Positions 15,195 through 25,206 of a DNA stretch of 64,000 nucleotides are shown here, one piece after another. The stretch spans positions 4,341,001-4,405,000 of the forward strand of contig NZ_CP015637.1 of NCBI RefSeq assembly GCF_001708445.1, read 5' to 3'. The first letter of the stretch is position 1; each line of letters opens with the position of its first letter. The position numbers were made by a program, and so were the translations under genes. The DNA is from Pseudomonas fluorescens. Lineage in GTDB: Bacteria > Pseudomonadota > Gammaproteobacteria > Pseudomonadales > Pseudomonadaceae. The notes beneath the pieces are model-generated. The model saw only the letters and a program-made list of their open reading frames with translations, did no database searches and was not told the origin of the DNA.

Positions 15195-17413
15195 TCGATA
15201 CCTTCCCTGGCGCCTTGCGCACCACCGTGTTCTGCCTGGCCACCGCCGTTTCCCTCGGTGGCTGCGGCACATTCCCTGAGCATCTCGACCCGGACGAGGC
15301 CCTGTTGCATGAGGCGATGCAGGGCACCGGTTCGCAGCGCCCGCCCGTGGACCCGGCCAGCGAACAGGCCCCGGTCGACAGCGGCCAACCCCAGGCGAAA
15401 ACCCCGCCCCAGCGCCAGTTGATACGTGGCAACCAGCAGTTCGTGCGCCAACCGGCCGCGGTCTCGGTCGCCAAGGAGGAGGGCAGCGGCGACATCGTCT
15501 TCAACTTCGCTGACCAGCCGATCGAAGCCGTGATCAACAGCGTGATGGGCGACCTGCTGCACGAGAACTACAGCATCGCCCAGGGTGTGAAGGGCAATGT
15601 CAGCTTTTCCACCTCCAAGCCGGTGAACAAGCAGCAGGCCTTGTCGATTCTGGAGACCCTGCTGTCGTGGACCGACAACGCGATGATCAAGCAGGGCAAC
15701 CGCTATGTGATCCTGCCGGCCAACCAGGCGGTAGCGGGCAAGCTGGTGCCGGAGATGCGCGTGTCACAACCCTCCAGCGGCCTGTCGGCGCGCCTGTTTC
15801 CGCTGCGCTATATCTCGGCCACCGAGATGCAGAAACTGCTCAAGCCGTTCGCTCGCGAGAACGCCTTCCTGCTGGTGGACCCGGCGCGCAATGTGCTGAG
15901 CCTGGCCGGCACTCCCGAGGAACTGGCCAACTACCAGGACACCATCGACACCTTCGACGTGGATTGGCTCAAGGGCATGTCGGTGGGCGTGTTCGGCCTG
16001 CAACGCGCGTCGGTGGCCGAGCTGATGCCCGAGCTGCAAAAAATGTTCGGCCCCGACAGCGGCATGCCCCTGGCGGGCATGGTGCGCTTTTTGCCCATCG
16101 AGCGGACCAACTCGGTGGTGGCGATCTCATCGCAGCCGCAGTACCTCAGCGAAGTCGGCGACTGGATTCACACCATCGACGAGGGCGGCGGCAACGAGCC
16201 GCAGATGTATGTCTACGACGTGCGCAACATGAAGGCCACCGACCTGGCCAAGTACCTGCGGCAGATCTACGGCACGGGCGCGATCAAGGACGACACGCCG
16301 GCCAAGGTCGCCCCTGGTTTGCGCACCGCGACCTTGTCCTCGGCGGGCACCAACAGCACCTCCGGCAGCACGCCGGGTGGCCTGAGCAACAACCTCAATA
16401 GCAACCAGCCGCCTGCGGAGGATGACGAGCAGGCACCCGAAGCCGAGCAGGACAACGCCGAGCAGGGCGCGAGCGAAGACGCCCCGGCCAAAAGCCTCGA
16501 CGCCGGCACCCGCATCACCGCGCAAAAAAGCAGTAACCAACTGCTGGTGCGCACGCGCCCGGTGCAGTGGAAAGAGATCGAATCGGCGATCAAGCGCCTC
16601 GACAACCCTCCGCTGCAAGTGCAGATCGAAACGCGCATCCTCGAGGTCAAGCTCACGGGTGAACTGGACCTTGGCGTGCAGTGGTACCTCGGTCGCCTGG
16701 CGGGCAATTCCACCAGCACCACCGTGGGCAACGCCGCCGGCAGCCAAGGCGCCTTGGGCGGCGGCGGGGCAGGGTTGGGGGCGACGGATTCGTTGTTCTA
16801 TTCCTTCGTCAGCTCCAACCTGCAAGTGGCCCTGCACGCCCTCGAAACCAACGGCCGCACCCAGGTGCTGTCGGCGCCGTCGCTGGTGGTGATGAACAAC
16901 CAGCCGGCGCAGATCCAGGTGGGCGACAACATCCCGATCAGCCAGACCACGGTCAACACCGGCACCTCCGACACCACGTTGAGCAGTGTTGAATATGTGC
17001 AGACTGGGGTGATCCTCGACGTCGTGCCACGGATTAATCCGGGTGGTTTGGTGTACATGGATATTCAGCAGCAGGTCAGCGATGCCCAGGACCAGCAGGC
17101 GTCCAGCAACGACACCCAGGCCAACCCGCGTATCTCCACACGCTCGGTATCGACCCAGGTCGCGGTGCAGAGTGGGCAAACGGTGTTGCTGGGCGGTTTG
17201 ATCAAGCAGGACAACGCGGAGAGCGTCAGTGCGGTGCCTTACCTTGGGAAGATTCCGGGGTTGCGCTGGTTGTTTGGCAATACCAGCAAGTCCAAGGACC
17301 GCACGGAGTTGATTGTGCTGATTACGCCCAGGGTGATTACCAGCAGCAGCCAGGCGCGGCAGGTGACGGATGATTATCGCCAGCAGATGCAGTTGTTAAA
17401 GCCGGCTAACTGA
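15191..17413 (+). CDS. gspD: Secretin GspD with its own lipobox (HxcQ-like)
   Basis: 740 residues from a TTG that overlaps the previous stop by 4 bp. The outer-membrane channel of the system. Residues 1-25 end in the lipobox L22-G-G-C25, so the mature protein should be lipidated; in P. aeruginosa the HxcQ secretin is a lipoprotein that reaches the outer membrane without a pilotin. N0-N3 domains occupy about 95-480, with a low-complexity Asn/Gln/Glu linker near 395-440. The secretin core follows (VGDNIPISQTTVNTG, VPYLGKIPGLRWLFG). No gspS-type pilotin gene is in the operon, in agreement. Confidence 0.95.
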   Translation: MIDTFPGALRTTVFCLATAVSLGGCGTFPEHLDPDEALLHEAMQGTGSQRPPVDPASEQAPVDSGQPQAKTPPQRQLIRGNQQFVRQPAAVSVAKEEGSGDIVFNFADQPIEAVINSVMGDLLHENYSIAQGVKGNVSFSTSKPVNKQQALSILETLLSWTDNAMIKQGNRYVILPANQAVAGKLVPEMRVSQPSSGLSARLFPLRYISATEMQKLLKPFARENAFLLVDPARNVLSLAGTPEELANYQDTIDTFDVDWLKGMSVGVFGLQRASVAELMPELQKMFGPDSGMPLAGMVRFLPIERTNSVVAISSQPQYLSEVGDWIHTIDEGGGNEPQMYVYDVRNMKATDLAKYLRQIYGTGAIKDDTPAKVAPGLRTATLSSAGTNSTSGSTPGGLSNNLNSNQPPAEDDEQAPEAEQDNAEQGASEDAPAKSLDAGTRITAQKSSNQLLVRTRPVQWKEIESAIKRLDNPPLQVQIETRILEVKLTGELDLGVQWYLGRLAGNSTSTTVGNAAGSQGALGGGGAGLGATDSLFYSFVSSNLQVALHALETNGRTQVLSAPSLVVMNNQPAQIQVGDNIPISQTTVNTGTSDTTLSSVEYVQTGVILDVVPRINPGGLVYMDIQQQVSDAQDQQASSNDTQANPRISTRSVSTQVAVQSGQTVLLGGLIKQDNAESVSAVPYLGKIPGLRWLFGNTSKSKDRTELIVLITPRVITSSSQARQVTDDYRQQMQLLKPAN

Positions 17414-17415
17414 AA

Positions 17416-17588
17416 TGTGGGAGGGGGCTTGCCGTAATGCCAGTCAGTTAAGGCTTTTTGTAGGAGCGAGCTTGCTCGCGAAAAACTCACAGGCGCCACG
17501 TTCATTCAGGAGGCACGCGTTATCGTTGACGTTTTTCGCGAGCAAGCTCGCTCCTACAGGAGGCGATGTACGCGAGCCCCCTCCCACA
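17416..17588. repeat. Nested composite palindrome (two REP types)
   Basis: Outer 14-bp arms TGTGGGAGGGGGCT (17416-17429) and its reverse complement (17575-17588) enclose an inner pair with perfect 28-bp arms, 17459-17486 (TGTAGGAGCGAGCTTGCTCG...) and 17531-17558. The two arm types are different REP families, as if one had inserted into the other. It sits directly behind gspD and may end the secretion transcript. A similar composite is at 59629-59833. Confidence 0.88.
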
Positions 17589-17990
17589 GTTTGATATCCC
17601 GATATCAGATAGATCTGGGCCTGAGATAAAGACCAACCTCAAAAAGACATTATTTATATGAATAAAAAAACTAAAAAATAATAAAATTAGAGAATATTAG
17701 CTTATACCAAAACAGCATTATATTTTCAAAACCCATTCCGTTATGTTTGATCGCAACAGCCTACCCCTGACCTCGGATGGTACCCAGCGTGATTCAGATT
17801 CTGCGCGCCATAACCGGGTGATAGCCCCGCGGCAGAATCGTTGGAAGGGAGCTCAACGTATGTTGCCGATTCAAACCCCTCGACTGCCCCACACCTAGTC
17901 CCCAATCGCCGCAACACCCCTGAAAAAATCGAGCACCGCGCCCGCCCGCGTGACTGCCCGACTTCGCGATTTGGAATGTCTGGAGTGGCT
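17589..17990. other. Intergenic region upstream of the TonB-receptor operon
   Basis: About 400 bp. The part 17620-17760 is strikingly A+T-rich (runs such as AATAAAAAAACTAAAAAATA) and is the likely promoter region. GATATCCCGATATC (about 17591-17604) is a short palindrome. No Fur-box-like inverted repeat was found, although a TonB receptor follows. TTATACCAAAACAGCATTAT (about 17703-17722) is a possible activator site but I cannot assign a regulator. An in-frame upstream extension of the receptor from 17841 has no signal peptide and is not used. Confidence 0.45.
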
Positions 17991-20384
17991 ATGAAGCAAG
18001 TCTTACAACCGACCGTCTTACTGGCGCTGGCCGTGCTGGCCGCAGCGGCACAGGCCCAGGACGACAGCACCCTGTCCACCGTGGTGGTCACCGGTAACCG
18101 TGGCGCCGAGCAGCGCACGGTCACCAGCAGCCCGGTGCCGATCGATGTGGTCAGCGCCAAGCAATTGCAGAACACCGGCAAGCCCGGCTTGATGGAAGCG
18201 CTGAGCGCGGTGATCCCGTCGCTGACCCTGCCGGAAAAAACCGGCTGGGACGCCAGCGGTATGGCCCGTGCCCCGAACCTGCGTGGCCTGAGCGCCGCCG
18301 AGGTGCTGGTGCTGGTCAACGGCAAGCGCCGCCACACCAGCGCGACCCTGAACATCAACGGGATCAACACCGGCGCCGCGCCGGCAGACCTGGACCTGAT
18401 CCCCATCAGCGCCATCGACCATGTGGAAGTGCTGCGCGATGGCGCCGCCGCCCAGTACGGCTCCGATGCAATCGCCGGGGTGATCAACGTGATCCTCAAG
18501 GCTGATACCAGCGGCACCTCGGTGACCAACGCCGGCCTGGGTTACGACGGCAAGAAACAGACCGTGCAGCAAAGCCTCAACAAGGGGTTTGAAATCGGCA
18601 ACGGCGGCATCGTGCAACTGGCCCTGGACGCGCGCAGCCAGAATGATGACAACAAGGCCAGCGCCAACGGCTACACCTATGAGCAAGCCTATGGCCTGGC
18701 CGGCAAGTCGACCTACGGCGGCTACGGCACGCCCAAGACCAACCTGCTGACCCTGGGCTACAACGCCGAGCTGCCGATCGATGACCGCTTGAGCCTGTAC
18801 TCCTTCACTACCTACTCGCGGCGCAAGGCCGAGCAGGGCCAGAACTTCCGCCTGCCGACCATCACCAACACCATCACCACCGGACCCAATGGCTACCCGT
18901 CCGGCTACACGCCGACCTGGTACATCGACGAGGACGACTTCCAGGCCGCATTCGGCGGCAAAGGTAGCGTGGGCGCGTGGGACTGGGATTTGTCCACCAC
19001 CTATGGGCGCAACGAGGCGGAGCAGGGCACCACCCATAACCAGAACCCCTCCTTAGGCGAGGCCACGCCGAACAGCTTCACCTCCGGCACGTGGATTTCC
19101 ACCGAGCTGACCACCAACCTCGACTTCAAGCGCGGCTTCGATATCGGCCTGCAAAAGCCGCTGGACCTGTCCTATGGCTTTGAGCATCGACGTGACACCT
19201 ATGAGGTGCAGGCCGGAGACTACGCGTCCTACGCCAATGGCGGCTACTGTGTGGCGCCGGGCAACTGCGCCTCGTCCGGGGCCCAGGTCACCAACGGCAT
19301 TTCACCAGACGAAGAAAGCAGCGCCTCGCGCAACAGCCTGGCCAGTTACGTTGACGTGGGCTTCAACCCGCTGCCCGACTGGTATATCGGCACCGCCTTT
19401 CGCTACGAGCATTACAACGAAGGCGTGGGCGCCACCCGCAGCGGCAAGTTGACCACGCGTTATGACTTCACCCCACAATTTGCCGTGCGCGCCACGGTCA
19501 GCAATGGCTTTCGCGCACCGTCCCTGGCCAACAGCTTGTTCAGTGCGCGCTCGACCACCTATGGCGTGGTCGACGGCGTGTACCAGTCGATCAACTACGG
19601 TGTCCTGCCAGTCGGTTCGGCCGCCGCCAAGGCCCTGGGCGCAGAGGACTTGAAGCCCGAGCGCTCCACCAACTTCAGCCTCGGCTTTACCCTGACCCCC
19701 ACCGATCGCCTGAGCTTCACCGCCGACGCCTACGTGATCAACCTGCGCGATCGCATCACCCTCACCGGCACCTTGCTGGGCCCGGAAGTCACCCAGGTAT
19801 TGCAGAACAACGGCATCAACTCCACCTCCGGCGGCCAGTACTTCATCAACGGCGCCGATACCCGCACCAAGGGCCTGGACCTGGTCAGCAGCTACAACCA
19901 GGACCTTGGCCCATACGGCTCGCTGAAGTGGACGGCGGCGTTCAACTGGAACCAGACCAAGATCCTCAACTACAAGGAGTCCACCAACATCCTGGGCACC
20001 TCCTATGACTTGATGGATCGCCAGGCGCGCAACCTGATCACCGGAGTGCAGCCCAACACCAAGTTGATCCTCGGCGGCGACTGGAGCATCGATCGCTTCA
20101 ACCTCAACCTGGCCCTGACCCGCTACGGCACCTACAAGGAAGTCAATTCATCGGCCAACCGCGACCTGGACCGCGTCTACAGCGCCAAGTGGATCACTGA
20201 CCTGGACCTTGGCTACCACCTCACCAAGGACCTGAACATCGCCGTCGGCGCCAAGAACCTGTTCGACCTCTATCCCAAGAAACAAGGCGTGCCCAGCAGC
20301 ACCATGCTTGCCAGCTACGGCACCTATTCGCCCTACGGTTTTACCGGCGGGTATTACTACACCCGCTTGACCTATGCCTTCTAA
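17991..20384 (+). CDS. TonB-dependent outer-membrane receptor
   Basis: 797 residues. The ATG at 17991 follows TGGAGTGGCT and begins a signal peptide ending AAAAQAQ (about residue 23). A TonB-box-like STLSTVVVTGN follows, then the plug domain (about 45-165; LRGLSAAEVLVLVNGKRRH, GAAAQYGSDAIAGVINVI) and a 22-strand barrel closing with the typical C-terminal Phe (RLTYAF). Family members bring scarce ligands through the outer membrane using TonB energy. The genes behind it encode an importer and oxidative enzymes rather than siderophore functions, so the ligand may be an organic amine, amino acid or sulfur compound rather than iron; this is inference. Confidence 0.93.
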   Translation: MKQVLQPTVLLALAVLAAAAQAQDDSTLSTVVVTGNRGAEQRTVTSSPVPIDVVSAKQLQNTGKPGLMEALSAVIPSLTLPEKTGWDASGMARAPNLRGLSAAEVLVLVNGKRRHTSATLNINGINTGAAPADLDLIPISAIDHVEVLRDGAAAQYGSDAIAGVINVILKADTSGTSVTNAGLGYDGKKQTVQQSLNKGFEIGNGGIVQLALDARSQNDDNKASANGYTYEQAYGLAGKSTYGGYGTPKTNLLTLGYNAELPIDDRLSLYSFTTYSRRKAEQGQNFRLPTITNTITTGPNGYPSGYTPTWYIDEDDFQAAFGGKGSVGAWDWDLSTTYGRNEAEQGTTHNQNPSLGEATPNSFTSGTWISTELTTNLDFKRGFDIGLQKPLDLSYGFEHRRDTYEVQAGDYASYANGGYCVAPGNCASSGAQVTNGISPDEESSASRNSLASYVDVGFNPLPDWYIGTAFRYEHYNEGVGATRSGKLTTRYDFTPQFAVRATVSNGFRAPSLANSLFSARSTTYGVVDGVYQSINYGVLPVGSAAAKALGAEDLKPERSTNFSLGFTLTPTDRLSFTADAYVINLRDRITLTGTLLGPEVTQVLQNNGINSTSGGQYFINGADTRTKGLDLVSSYNQDLGPYGSLKWTAAFNWNQTKILNYKESTNILGTSYDLMDRQARNLITGVQPNTKLILGGDWSIDRFNLNLALTRYGTYKEVNSSANRDLDRVYSAKWITDLDLGYHLTKDLNIAVGAKNLFDLYPKKQGVPSSTMLASYGTYSPYGFTGGYYYTRLTYAF

Positions 20385-20400
20385 GGCCGAGGAGTCACAC

Positions 20401-21366
20401 ATGCCCATCGTCGCCAAATCCTATGACCTGATTGACTCGCCCAGCACGGTGCGCCAGGCCCGTGTGTCCACACCGATCAAAGCCCTGCAGGTGGTGCCCG
20501 CGCGCCATCCCTGGCGCTGGGCCGGGTCGATCTTTGCCGCGCTGGTGCTGATCGCCATCGTGCATTCCCTGGCCACCAACCCGCGCTGGGAGTGGGGCGT
20601 GTTCGGCCAGTGGTTCTTCTCGCCGTCGGTGTTGCGCGGCCTTGGCCAGACGTTGTTGCTGACGCTGCTGAGCACGCTGTTCAGCGTCATCCTCGGCACC
20701 GCGCTGGCGTTGGCGCGGCTGTCGGGCTCGCCACTGCTGGCGGCCCTGGCCTGGGGCTATATCTGGTTTTTTCGCTCGATGCCGGCGCTGCTGGTGTTGA
20801 TCATCCTCTACAACTTCGCCTACCTGTACGACCACATCGTGCTCGGCGTACCGTTCACCGGCGTGGTGTTCGCCGAGTGGTCGACAGTCGACGTGCTCAG
20901 CCAATTCACCGTGGCCGTGCTGGGCTTGAGCCTGATGCAGGCGGCGTACGCGGCGGAGATCATCCGCGGTGGCCTGATCGGTGTAGATGCCGGCCAGCAT
21001 GAAGCGGCAGCGGCCCTCGGTTTGCCTGCGTCGCGGCGTATCTTCCGGATCATCCTGCCCCAGGCGCTGCGTTCGATCCTGCCGTCGGGGTTCAACGAAA
21101 TCATCGGCCTGGTCAAAGGCACCTCCATCGTCTACGTGCTGGCTTTGCCGGAGCTGTTCTACACCGTGCAGGTCATCTACAACCGCACCCAGGCGGTGAT
21201 CCCGCTGCTGATCGTCGCCACCGTCTGGTACCTGATCATCACCACCGTGCTCACCAGCGCGCAGTACTACGTCGAGCGGTATTTCGCCCGTGGCACTGCG
21301 CGTGTACTGCCGCCGACCCCGCTGCAGCGCATCCGTCGCTGGCTCAAGGAGAAATCCCATGAGTGA
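20401..21366 (+). CDS. Polar amino acid-type ABC transporter permease
   Basis: 321 residues. The ATG at 20401 follows GAGGAGTCACAC. Single permease of the His/Glu/Gln (PAAT) family with about six membrane segments from residue 40. The EAA-loop signature is present (about 200-220: [29 protein letters not shown]). It follows the receptor by 16 bp and overlaps the ATPase gene by 8 bp. A lone permease gene implies a homodimer. The N-terminus (about 40 residues) is longer than average. Confidence 0.92.
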   Translation: MPIVAKSYDLIDSPSTVRQARVSTPIKALQVVPARHPWRWAGSIFAALVLIAIVHSLATNPRWEWGVFGQWFFSPSVLRGLGQTLLLTLLSTLFSVILGTALALARLSGSPLLAALAWGYIWFFRSMPALLVLIILYNFAYLYDHIVLGVPFTGVVFAEWSTVDVLSQFTVAVLGLSLMQAAYAAEIIRGGLIGVDAGQHEAAAALGLPASRRIFRIILPQALRSILPSGFNEIIGLVKGTSIVYVLALPELFYTVQVIYNRTQAVIPLLIVATVWYLIITTVLTSAQYYVERYFARGTARVLPPTPLQRIRRWLKEKSHE

Positions 21367-22132
21367 CGCCCGCGCCGGCCGTATCCAGATCCAGGGCGTG
21401 GGCAAGCGCTTTGGCAATCAACAGGTGTTGAAAGACATCGACCTGACCATCGATCCAGGCAAGGTCACGGTGATTCTCGGGCCATCCGGCTCGGGCAAGT
21501 CCACCTTGCTGCGCACCATCAACCACCTGGAAAAGATCGACAGCGGGCACATCACCATCGACGGTGAATACGTCGGCTATCGACGCAAGGGCGACCTGCT
21601 TTACGAACTCAAGGAGCGCGAGATTCTCAAGCGCCGCATCGACGTGGGTTTCGTGTTCCAGAACTTCAACCTGTTCCCGCACTTGACCGCCTGGGAGAAC
21701 GTCGCCGAGGCGCCGCTGGCGCACAAGCGCTGGAGCAAGGCCGACGCCCAGGCCAAGGCCACGGCGCTGCTGGCCAAGGTCGGCCTGGCGGACAAGGTCG
21801 ATGCCTACCCCCGCCAGCTTTCCGGCGGCCAGCAACAGCGCGTGGCGATTGCCCGTGCGCTGGCGCTGGACCCCAAGGTGCTGCTGTTCGATGAGCCCAC
21901 TTCAGCCCTCGACCCGGAACTGGTGGGCGAAGTACTCGACGTGATCAAGGGCCTCACCCGATTGGGCGTGACCCTGGTGATCGTCACCCACGAAATGGGC
22001 TTTGCCCGCGAAGTGGCCGACCACGTGGTGTTCCTCTGCGACGGCGAGTTGATCGAAGAGGGCCCGCCCGAACAGATTTTCCGTCAACCCCGACATCCCC
22101 GCACCGCGGCCTTTCTCGGCAAGGTGCTTTAG
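21359..22132 (+). CDS. Polar amino acid-type ABC transporter ATPase
   Basis: 257 residues. The ATG at 21359 follows AAGGAGAAATCCC. Walker [10 protein letters not shown] (about 41-49), Q-loop [11 protein letters not shown], signature [15 protein letters not shown], Walker [15 protein letters not shown] and H-loop VTHEMGF are complete, so it should be an active importer ATPase. An insertion [21 protein letters not shown] is seen before the Q-loop, as in a subset of PAAT ATPases. Confidence 0.94.
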   Translation: MSDARAGRIQIQGVGKRFGNQQVLKDIDLTIDPGKVTVILGPSGSGKSTLLRTINHLEKIDSGHITIDGEYVGYRRKGDLLYELKEREILKRRIDVGFVFQNFNLFPHLTAWENVAEAPLAHKRWSKADAQAKATALLAKVGLADKVDAYPRQLSGGQQQRVAIARALALDPKVLLFDEPTSALDPELVGEVLDVIKGLTRLGVTLVIVTHEMGFAREVADHVVFLCDGELIEEGPPEQIFRQPRHPRTAAFLGKVL

Positions 22133-22150
22133 TTCACGGAGTGACTGCCC

Positions 22151-23074
22151 ATGTTTATCAATACTGCCCGCGTGGCCCTGCTGGCGCTGGCCGTCAGCAC
22201 CGCGCAACACGCATTTGCCGTGCAACAGGTCGACCTCAGCCCCGACCGCCCGCGCATCCATGCGCCGCGCAATGAAGCGGCCATCGCGCAGATCCCGCCG
22301 GGCTTCAAGTTCGCCCAGCCGGGCAAGTTCACCGTGGCCGTGTCCGGCGTGGCCGGGCCGCCCCTGGCGCTGTTGGCCAGCGATGACAAGACCACCATCG
22401 GCAGCGAAGCCGACACCGCGCAACTGGTGGCCGACAGCCTCGGCCTGCAACTCAATGTGGTGCAGACCAGTTGGGAAGACTGGCCCCTGGGCGTCAGCTC
22501 GGGCAAGTACGACGCGGTGATCAGCAACGTCACCGTGACCGAGGCGCGCAAGAAGCGCTTTGACTTCGCCACGTATCGCCAGGATGTGCTCGGGTTTTAT
22601 GTGAAGAGCACCAGCAAGATCAGCGAGATCAAACAGGCGGCCGATATCGCCGGGCTGAAGATCATCGTGGGTTCCGGCACCAACCAGGAAAAGGTCCTGC
22701 TGGCCTGGAACGAGGCCAATGAAAAGGCTGGCCTCAAGCCCGCGCTGTTGCAGTACTTCGACGACCAGGCCGCCGCGCAACTGGCGGTGCAATCCGGGCG
22801 CAGCGATGCGTTGTTCGGGCCTAACTCGGTGTACGCCTATTCGGCGGCGATCACCGGCGGCATCAAGCGCGTCGGCACGGTGAACGGTGGCTGGCCGTTG
22901 CAGGCGGACATTGCCGTGACCACCCGCAAGGACAACGGCCTGGTCAAGCCAATCCACACGGCCCTGGAAGGCGCGATTGCCGGCGGCCAATACGAACAGG
23001 TGCTGCAACGCTGGGGCCTGGACGTGGAGCGGGTCGACAAGTCGCTGATCAACCCACCGGGCTTGCCGGATTAA
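22151..23074 (+). CDS. Periplasmic substrate-binding protein of the importer
   Basis: 307 residues, with signal peptide 1-23 (MFINTARVALLALAVSTAQHAFA). SBP family 3 type (about 55-290): LGLQLNVVQTSWEDWPLGVSSGKYDAVISNVTVTEARKKRFDF is the classical polar amino acid signature region. The N-terminal extension before the SBP fold (RPRIHAPRNEAAIAQIPPGF) is unusual. Substrate cannot be read from sequence. Expected to deliver the compound taken up by the upstream receptor to the permease and ATPase. Confidence 0.92.
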   Translation: MFINTARVALLALAVSTAQHAFAVQQVDLSPDRPRIHAPRNEAAIAQIPPGFKFAQPGKFTVAVSGVAGPPLALLASDDKTTIGSEADTAQLVADSLGLQLNVVQTSWEDWPLGVSSGKYDAVISNVTVTEARKKRFDFATYRQDVLGFYVKSTSKISEIKQAADIAGLKIIVGSGTNQEKVLLAWNEANEKAGLKPALLQYFDDQAAAQLAVQSGRSDALFGPNSVYAYSAAITGGIKRVGTVNGGWPLQADIAVTTRKDNGLVKPIHTALEGAIAGGQYEQVLQRWGLDVERVDKSLINPPGLPD

Positions 23075-23086
23075 GGAGTATCGACC

Positions 23087-24670
23087 ATGGGACTGACACG
23101 ACGTGAAGCCTTATCCAGCATCGCTGCGGTAGGCGGCGAAAAGGCCGTGAAGGATGCACTGGCGGTATTGGGCCTGGGGCCGTCGTCGCACCGCCGGCCG
23201 CAACCGCTGAAACTCAAGGACGGCCTGGGGCAGGGCACCCGCGTGCTGGTGCTCGGTGCTGGGATTGCCGGGCTGGTCACCGCCTTGGAACTGACCCGCG
23301 CCGGCTTCGCCGTGCAGGTGCTGGAAGCCCGCGACCGCGTAGGCGGGCGCACTTGGACCCTGCGCCATGGCGACCGTGTGGACTACAAGGATGGCCGTAC
23401 ACAGACCGCAGCGTTTGACCCGGGGCATTACTTCAATGCCGGGCCTGCGCGTATTCCCAGCCAGCACCGCACGATCCTCGACTATTGCAGTGAACTGGGC
23501 GTGCCGCTGGAAGTGCTGGTCAACAGCAGCCATGGCGCCCAGGTACGGCCGGATGTGAAGCAGCCGGCGTTTACGGTTGGCCAGGCGATCAACGATGCTC
23601 GCGGGCACTTGTCCGGGTTGCTGGCCAAAGCGGTGCAGCGCGATGCGCTTGACGATGTGCTGAGCGCCGAGGAACGCACGCGCTTGCTGGCATTCCTGCA
23701 GGTGTATGGCGACCTGTCCCAGGAGCTGGCCTTTGAGGGCACGATCCGTTCGGGGCACCTGGAATCCCCCGCCCACCCTGGCGCCTTGCCTGCCAGCCGC
23801 CGCCCGTTGGCGCTGGACCAACTGCTGCATCCCGAGCTGTGGGGCGCCTTGCTGCACACCGAGTTTCCGGAGTTCTCGGCGACCATGTTCCAGCCGGTGG
23901 GCGGCATGGACCGCATCACCGATGCCTTCTACCAGCGCGTCAGCGATCACGTGCAGTTGGGCGCCCAGGTCCGCCAGATCCGCCAGTTGGACGACGGTGT
24001 CGCGGTGACCTATCACGACCAGCGCAGCGGCCGCGAACAGGTGGTGCGCGCCGATTACCTGGTCTCGACGCTACCGCTGCCGCTGGTGGCCAGGCTCGAC
24101 ACCGACTTCAGCGAGCCGATCAAAGCCGCGCTGCTCAGCACCCGCAGCGACCAGGCGACGAAAGTGGCGTGGCAATCGCCGCGCTTCTGGGAAACCGACT
24201 ACCGCACCTACGGCGGCCTGTCCTGGATCGAACACCCGGCGCGCCTGCTCTGGTACCCCAGCAACGACCTCAACACCCGGGAGGGCTTGTTGGTGGCCGG
24301 CTATGTGACCGGGGAGGGCGCCGATGTGTTTGGCGCGCAACCGTTCGACCAGCAGTACGCCACCTCCAAGGAGGCGGTGGAGTTGTTGCATCCTGGGTAT
24401 TCCAGGTACCTGCGCCACCCACTGGCGGTGTCCTGGGAACAGATCCCTTTCAGCGAAGGCCCGTGGCTGCAGCGTGAGCACTTCCCGGCCGCTGCCAGCG
24501 CCTTGCTCGAAGCAGGCCACGGCCGCGTGTACTTCGCTGGCGACGGCCTGGTGCAAAGCGGCGTGGGCATCTGGCAGGAATCGGCGGCCAACTCGGCGCG
24601 GCATGTGGTGGCGCAACTGGCTGAGCGCGTTACCCGACAAACCCACCTTGCGGCAGTGGCCGCCTCCTGA
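23087..24670 (+). CDS. FAD-dependent amine/amino acid oxidase
   Basis: 527 residues, flavin monoamine oxidase superfamily. The dinucleotide-binding motif is VLVLGAGIAGLVTALEL (about 51-67), followed by EARDRVGGRTWT. The C-terminal FAD region VYFAGDGLVQSGVGIWQESAANSARHVV is close to L-amino acid oxidases and tryptophan 2-monooxygenases. The first 20 residues (MGLTRREALSSIAAVGGEKA) recall the start of Tat-type LAO proteins but lack a hydrophobic core, so a cytoplasmic location is more likely. Next to a RidA gene, which fits an enzyme that makes reactive imines. Start ATG 23087 follows AAGGAGTATCGACC. Confidence 0.9.
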   Translation: MGLTRREALSSIAAVGGEKAVKDALAVLGLGPSSHRRPQPLKLKDGLGQGTRVLVLGAGIAGLVTALELTRAGFAVQVLEARDRVGGRTWTLRHGDRVDYKDGRTQTAAFDPGHYFNAGPARIPSQHRTILDYCSELGVPLEVLVNSSHGAQVRPDVKQPAFTVGQAINDARGHLSGLLAKAVQRDALDDVLSAEERTRLLAFLQVYGDLSQELAFEGTIRSGHLESPAHPGALPASRRPLALDQLLHPELWGALLHTEFPEFSATMFQPVGGMDRITDAFYQRVSDHVQLGAQVRQIRQLDDGVAVTYHDQRSGREQVVRADYLVSTLPLPLVARLDTDFSEPIKAALLSTRSDQATKVAWQSPRFWETDYRTYGGLSWIEHPARLLWYPSNDLNTREGLLVAGYVTGEGADVFGAQPFDQQYATSKEAVELLHPGYSRYLRHPLAVSWEQIPFSEGPWLQREHFPAAASALLEAGHGRVYFAGDGLVQSGVGIWQESAANSARHVVAQLAERVTRQTHLAAVAAS

Positions 24671-24681
24671 GGAACCCCACC

Positions 24682-25116
24682 ATGAGCGACAGCATTCAAC
24701 GCACCAGCGTCGGCGATTTCCCGATCTCGCAAACCGTCACCGTACCCGCGTCCGCCAGCCTGGTTTTCGTCAGCGGGACCTTGCCGGACCTGGCTGATCC
24801 GAACGCCCCGGCCGGCACGCCGGCGGCCTATGGCAGTACCGAAGTACAGACCGTGTCGGTGTTCGACAAACTACGCAAGATCCTGCGCCAGCAAGACCTG
24901 GACCTGGGCGATATCGTGCAACTGCGCGTGTTCCTGGTGGGCGCCGAAGAAACCGGCGGCAAGCTGGATTTTGCCGGATTGCAGCGCGGTTATACGCAGT
25001 TCTTCGGCACCCCTGAACAGCCGAATAAACCTGCACGCACCGCGCTGCAAGTCGTCGCGCTGCCCTTGCCCGGAGCGCTGGTTGAAGTCGAAGCCATCGC
25101 CGCCAGAACAGCCTGA
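24682..25116 (+). CDS. RidA/YjgF-family protein
   Basis: 144 residues. RidA-like trimeric fold: VFVSGTLPDLADPN near 26-40, DLDLGDIVQLRVFLVG, and RTALQVVALPLPGALVEVEAIAA at the end. RidA proteins deaminate reactive enamines and imines released by amino acid oxidation. The catalytic Arg of RidA is likely R122 (PNKPARTALQVV). It starts 12 bp after the oxidase gene and probably cleans up that enzyme's product; this coupling is inferred from position. Confidence 0.9.
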   Translation: MSDSIQRTSVGDFPISQTVTVPASASLVFVSGTLPDLADPNAPAGTPAAYGSTEVQTVSVFDKLRKILRQQDLDLGDIVQLRVFLVGAEETGGKLDFAGLQRGYTQFFGTPEQPNKPARTALQVVALPLPGALVEVEAIAARTA

Positions 25117-25132
25117 TTCGAGCGGGAAAGAC

Positions 25133-25160
25133 GGTGGGAGGGGGCTTGCTCCCACCTTTT
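25133..25160 (+). terminator. Hairpin with T-tract after the RidA gene
   Basis: GGTGGGAG (25133-25140) pairs with CTCCCACC (25149-25156) around GGGGCTTG and is followed by TTTT. It has the form of a short factor-independent terminator made from a REP half-unit. As it lies inside the apparent operon, it may reduce rather than stop transcription into the monooxygenase gene. Confidence 0.55.
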
Positions 25161-25206
25161 ATCCGGTTCAGCCAGATGATCCTTATGTCCACCTTGGAGA
25201 ATCCCT

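Noticed and set aside
17416..17588. Palindromes considered as CRISPR repeats
   Set aside because: They are inverted, not regularly spaced direct repeats, and match the Pseudomonas REP type; no array of spacers exists in the window.
17589..17990. Fur box before the TonB receptor
   Set aside because: No GATAAT-type inverted hexamer pattern could be found in the A+T-rich region.
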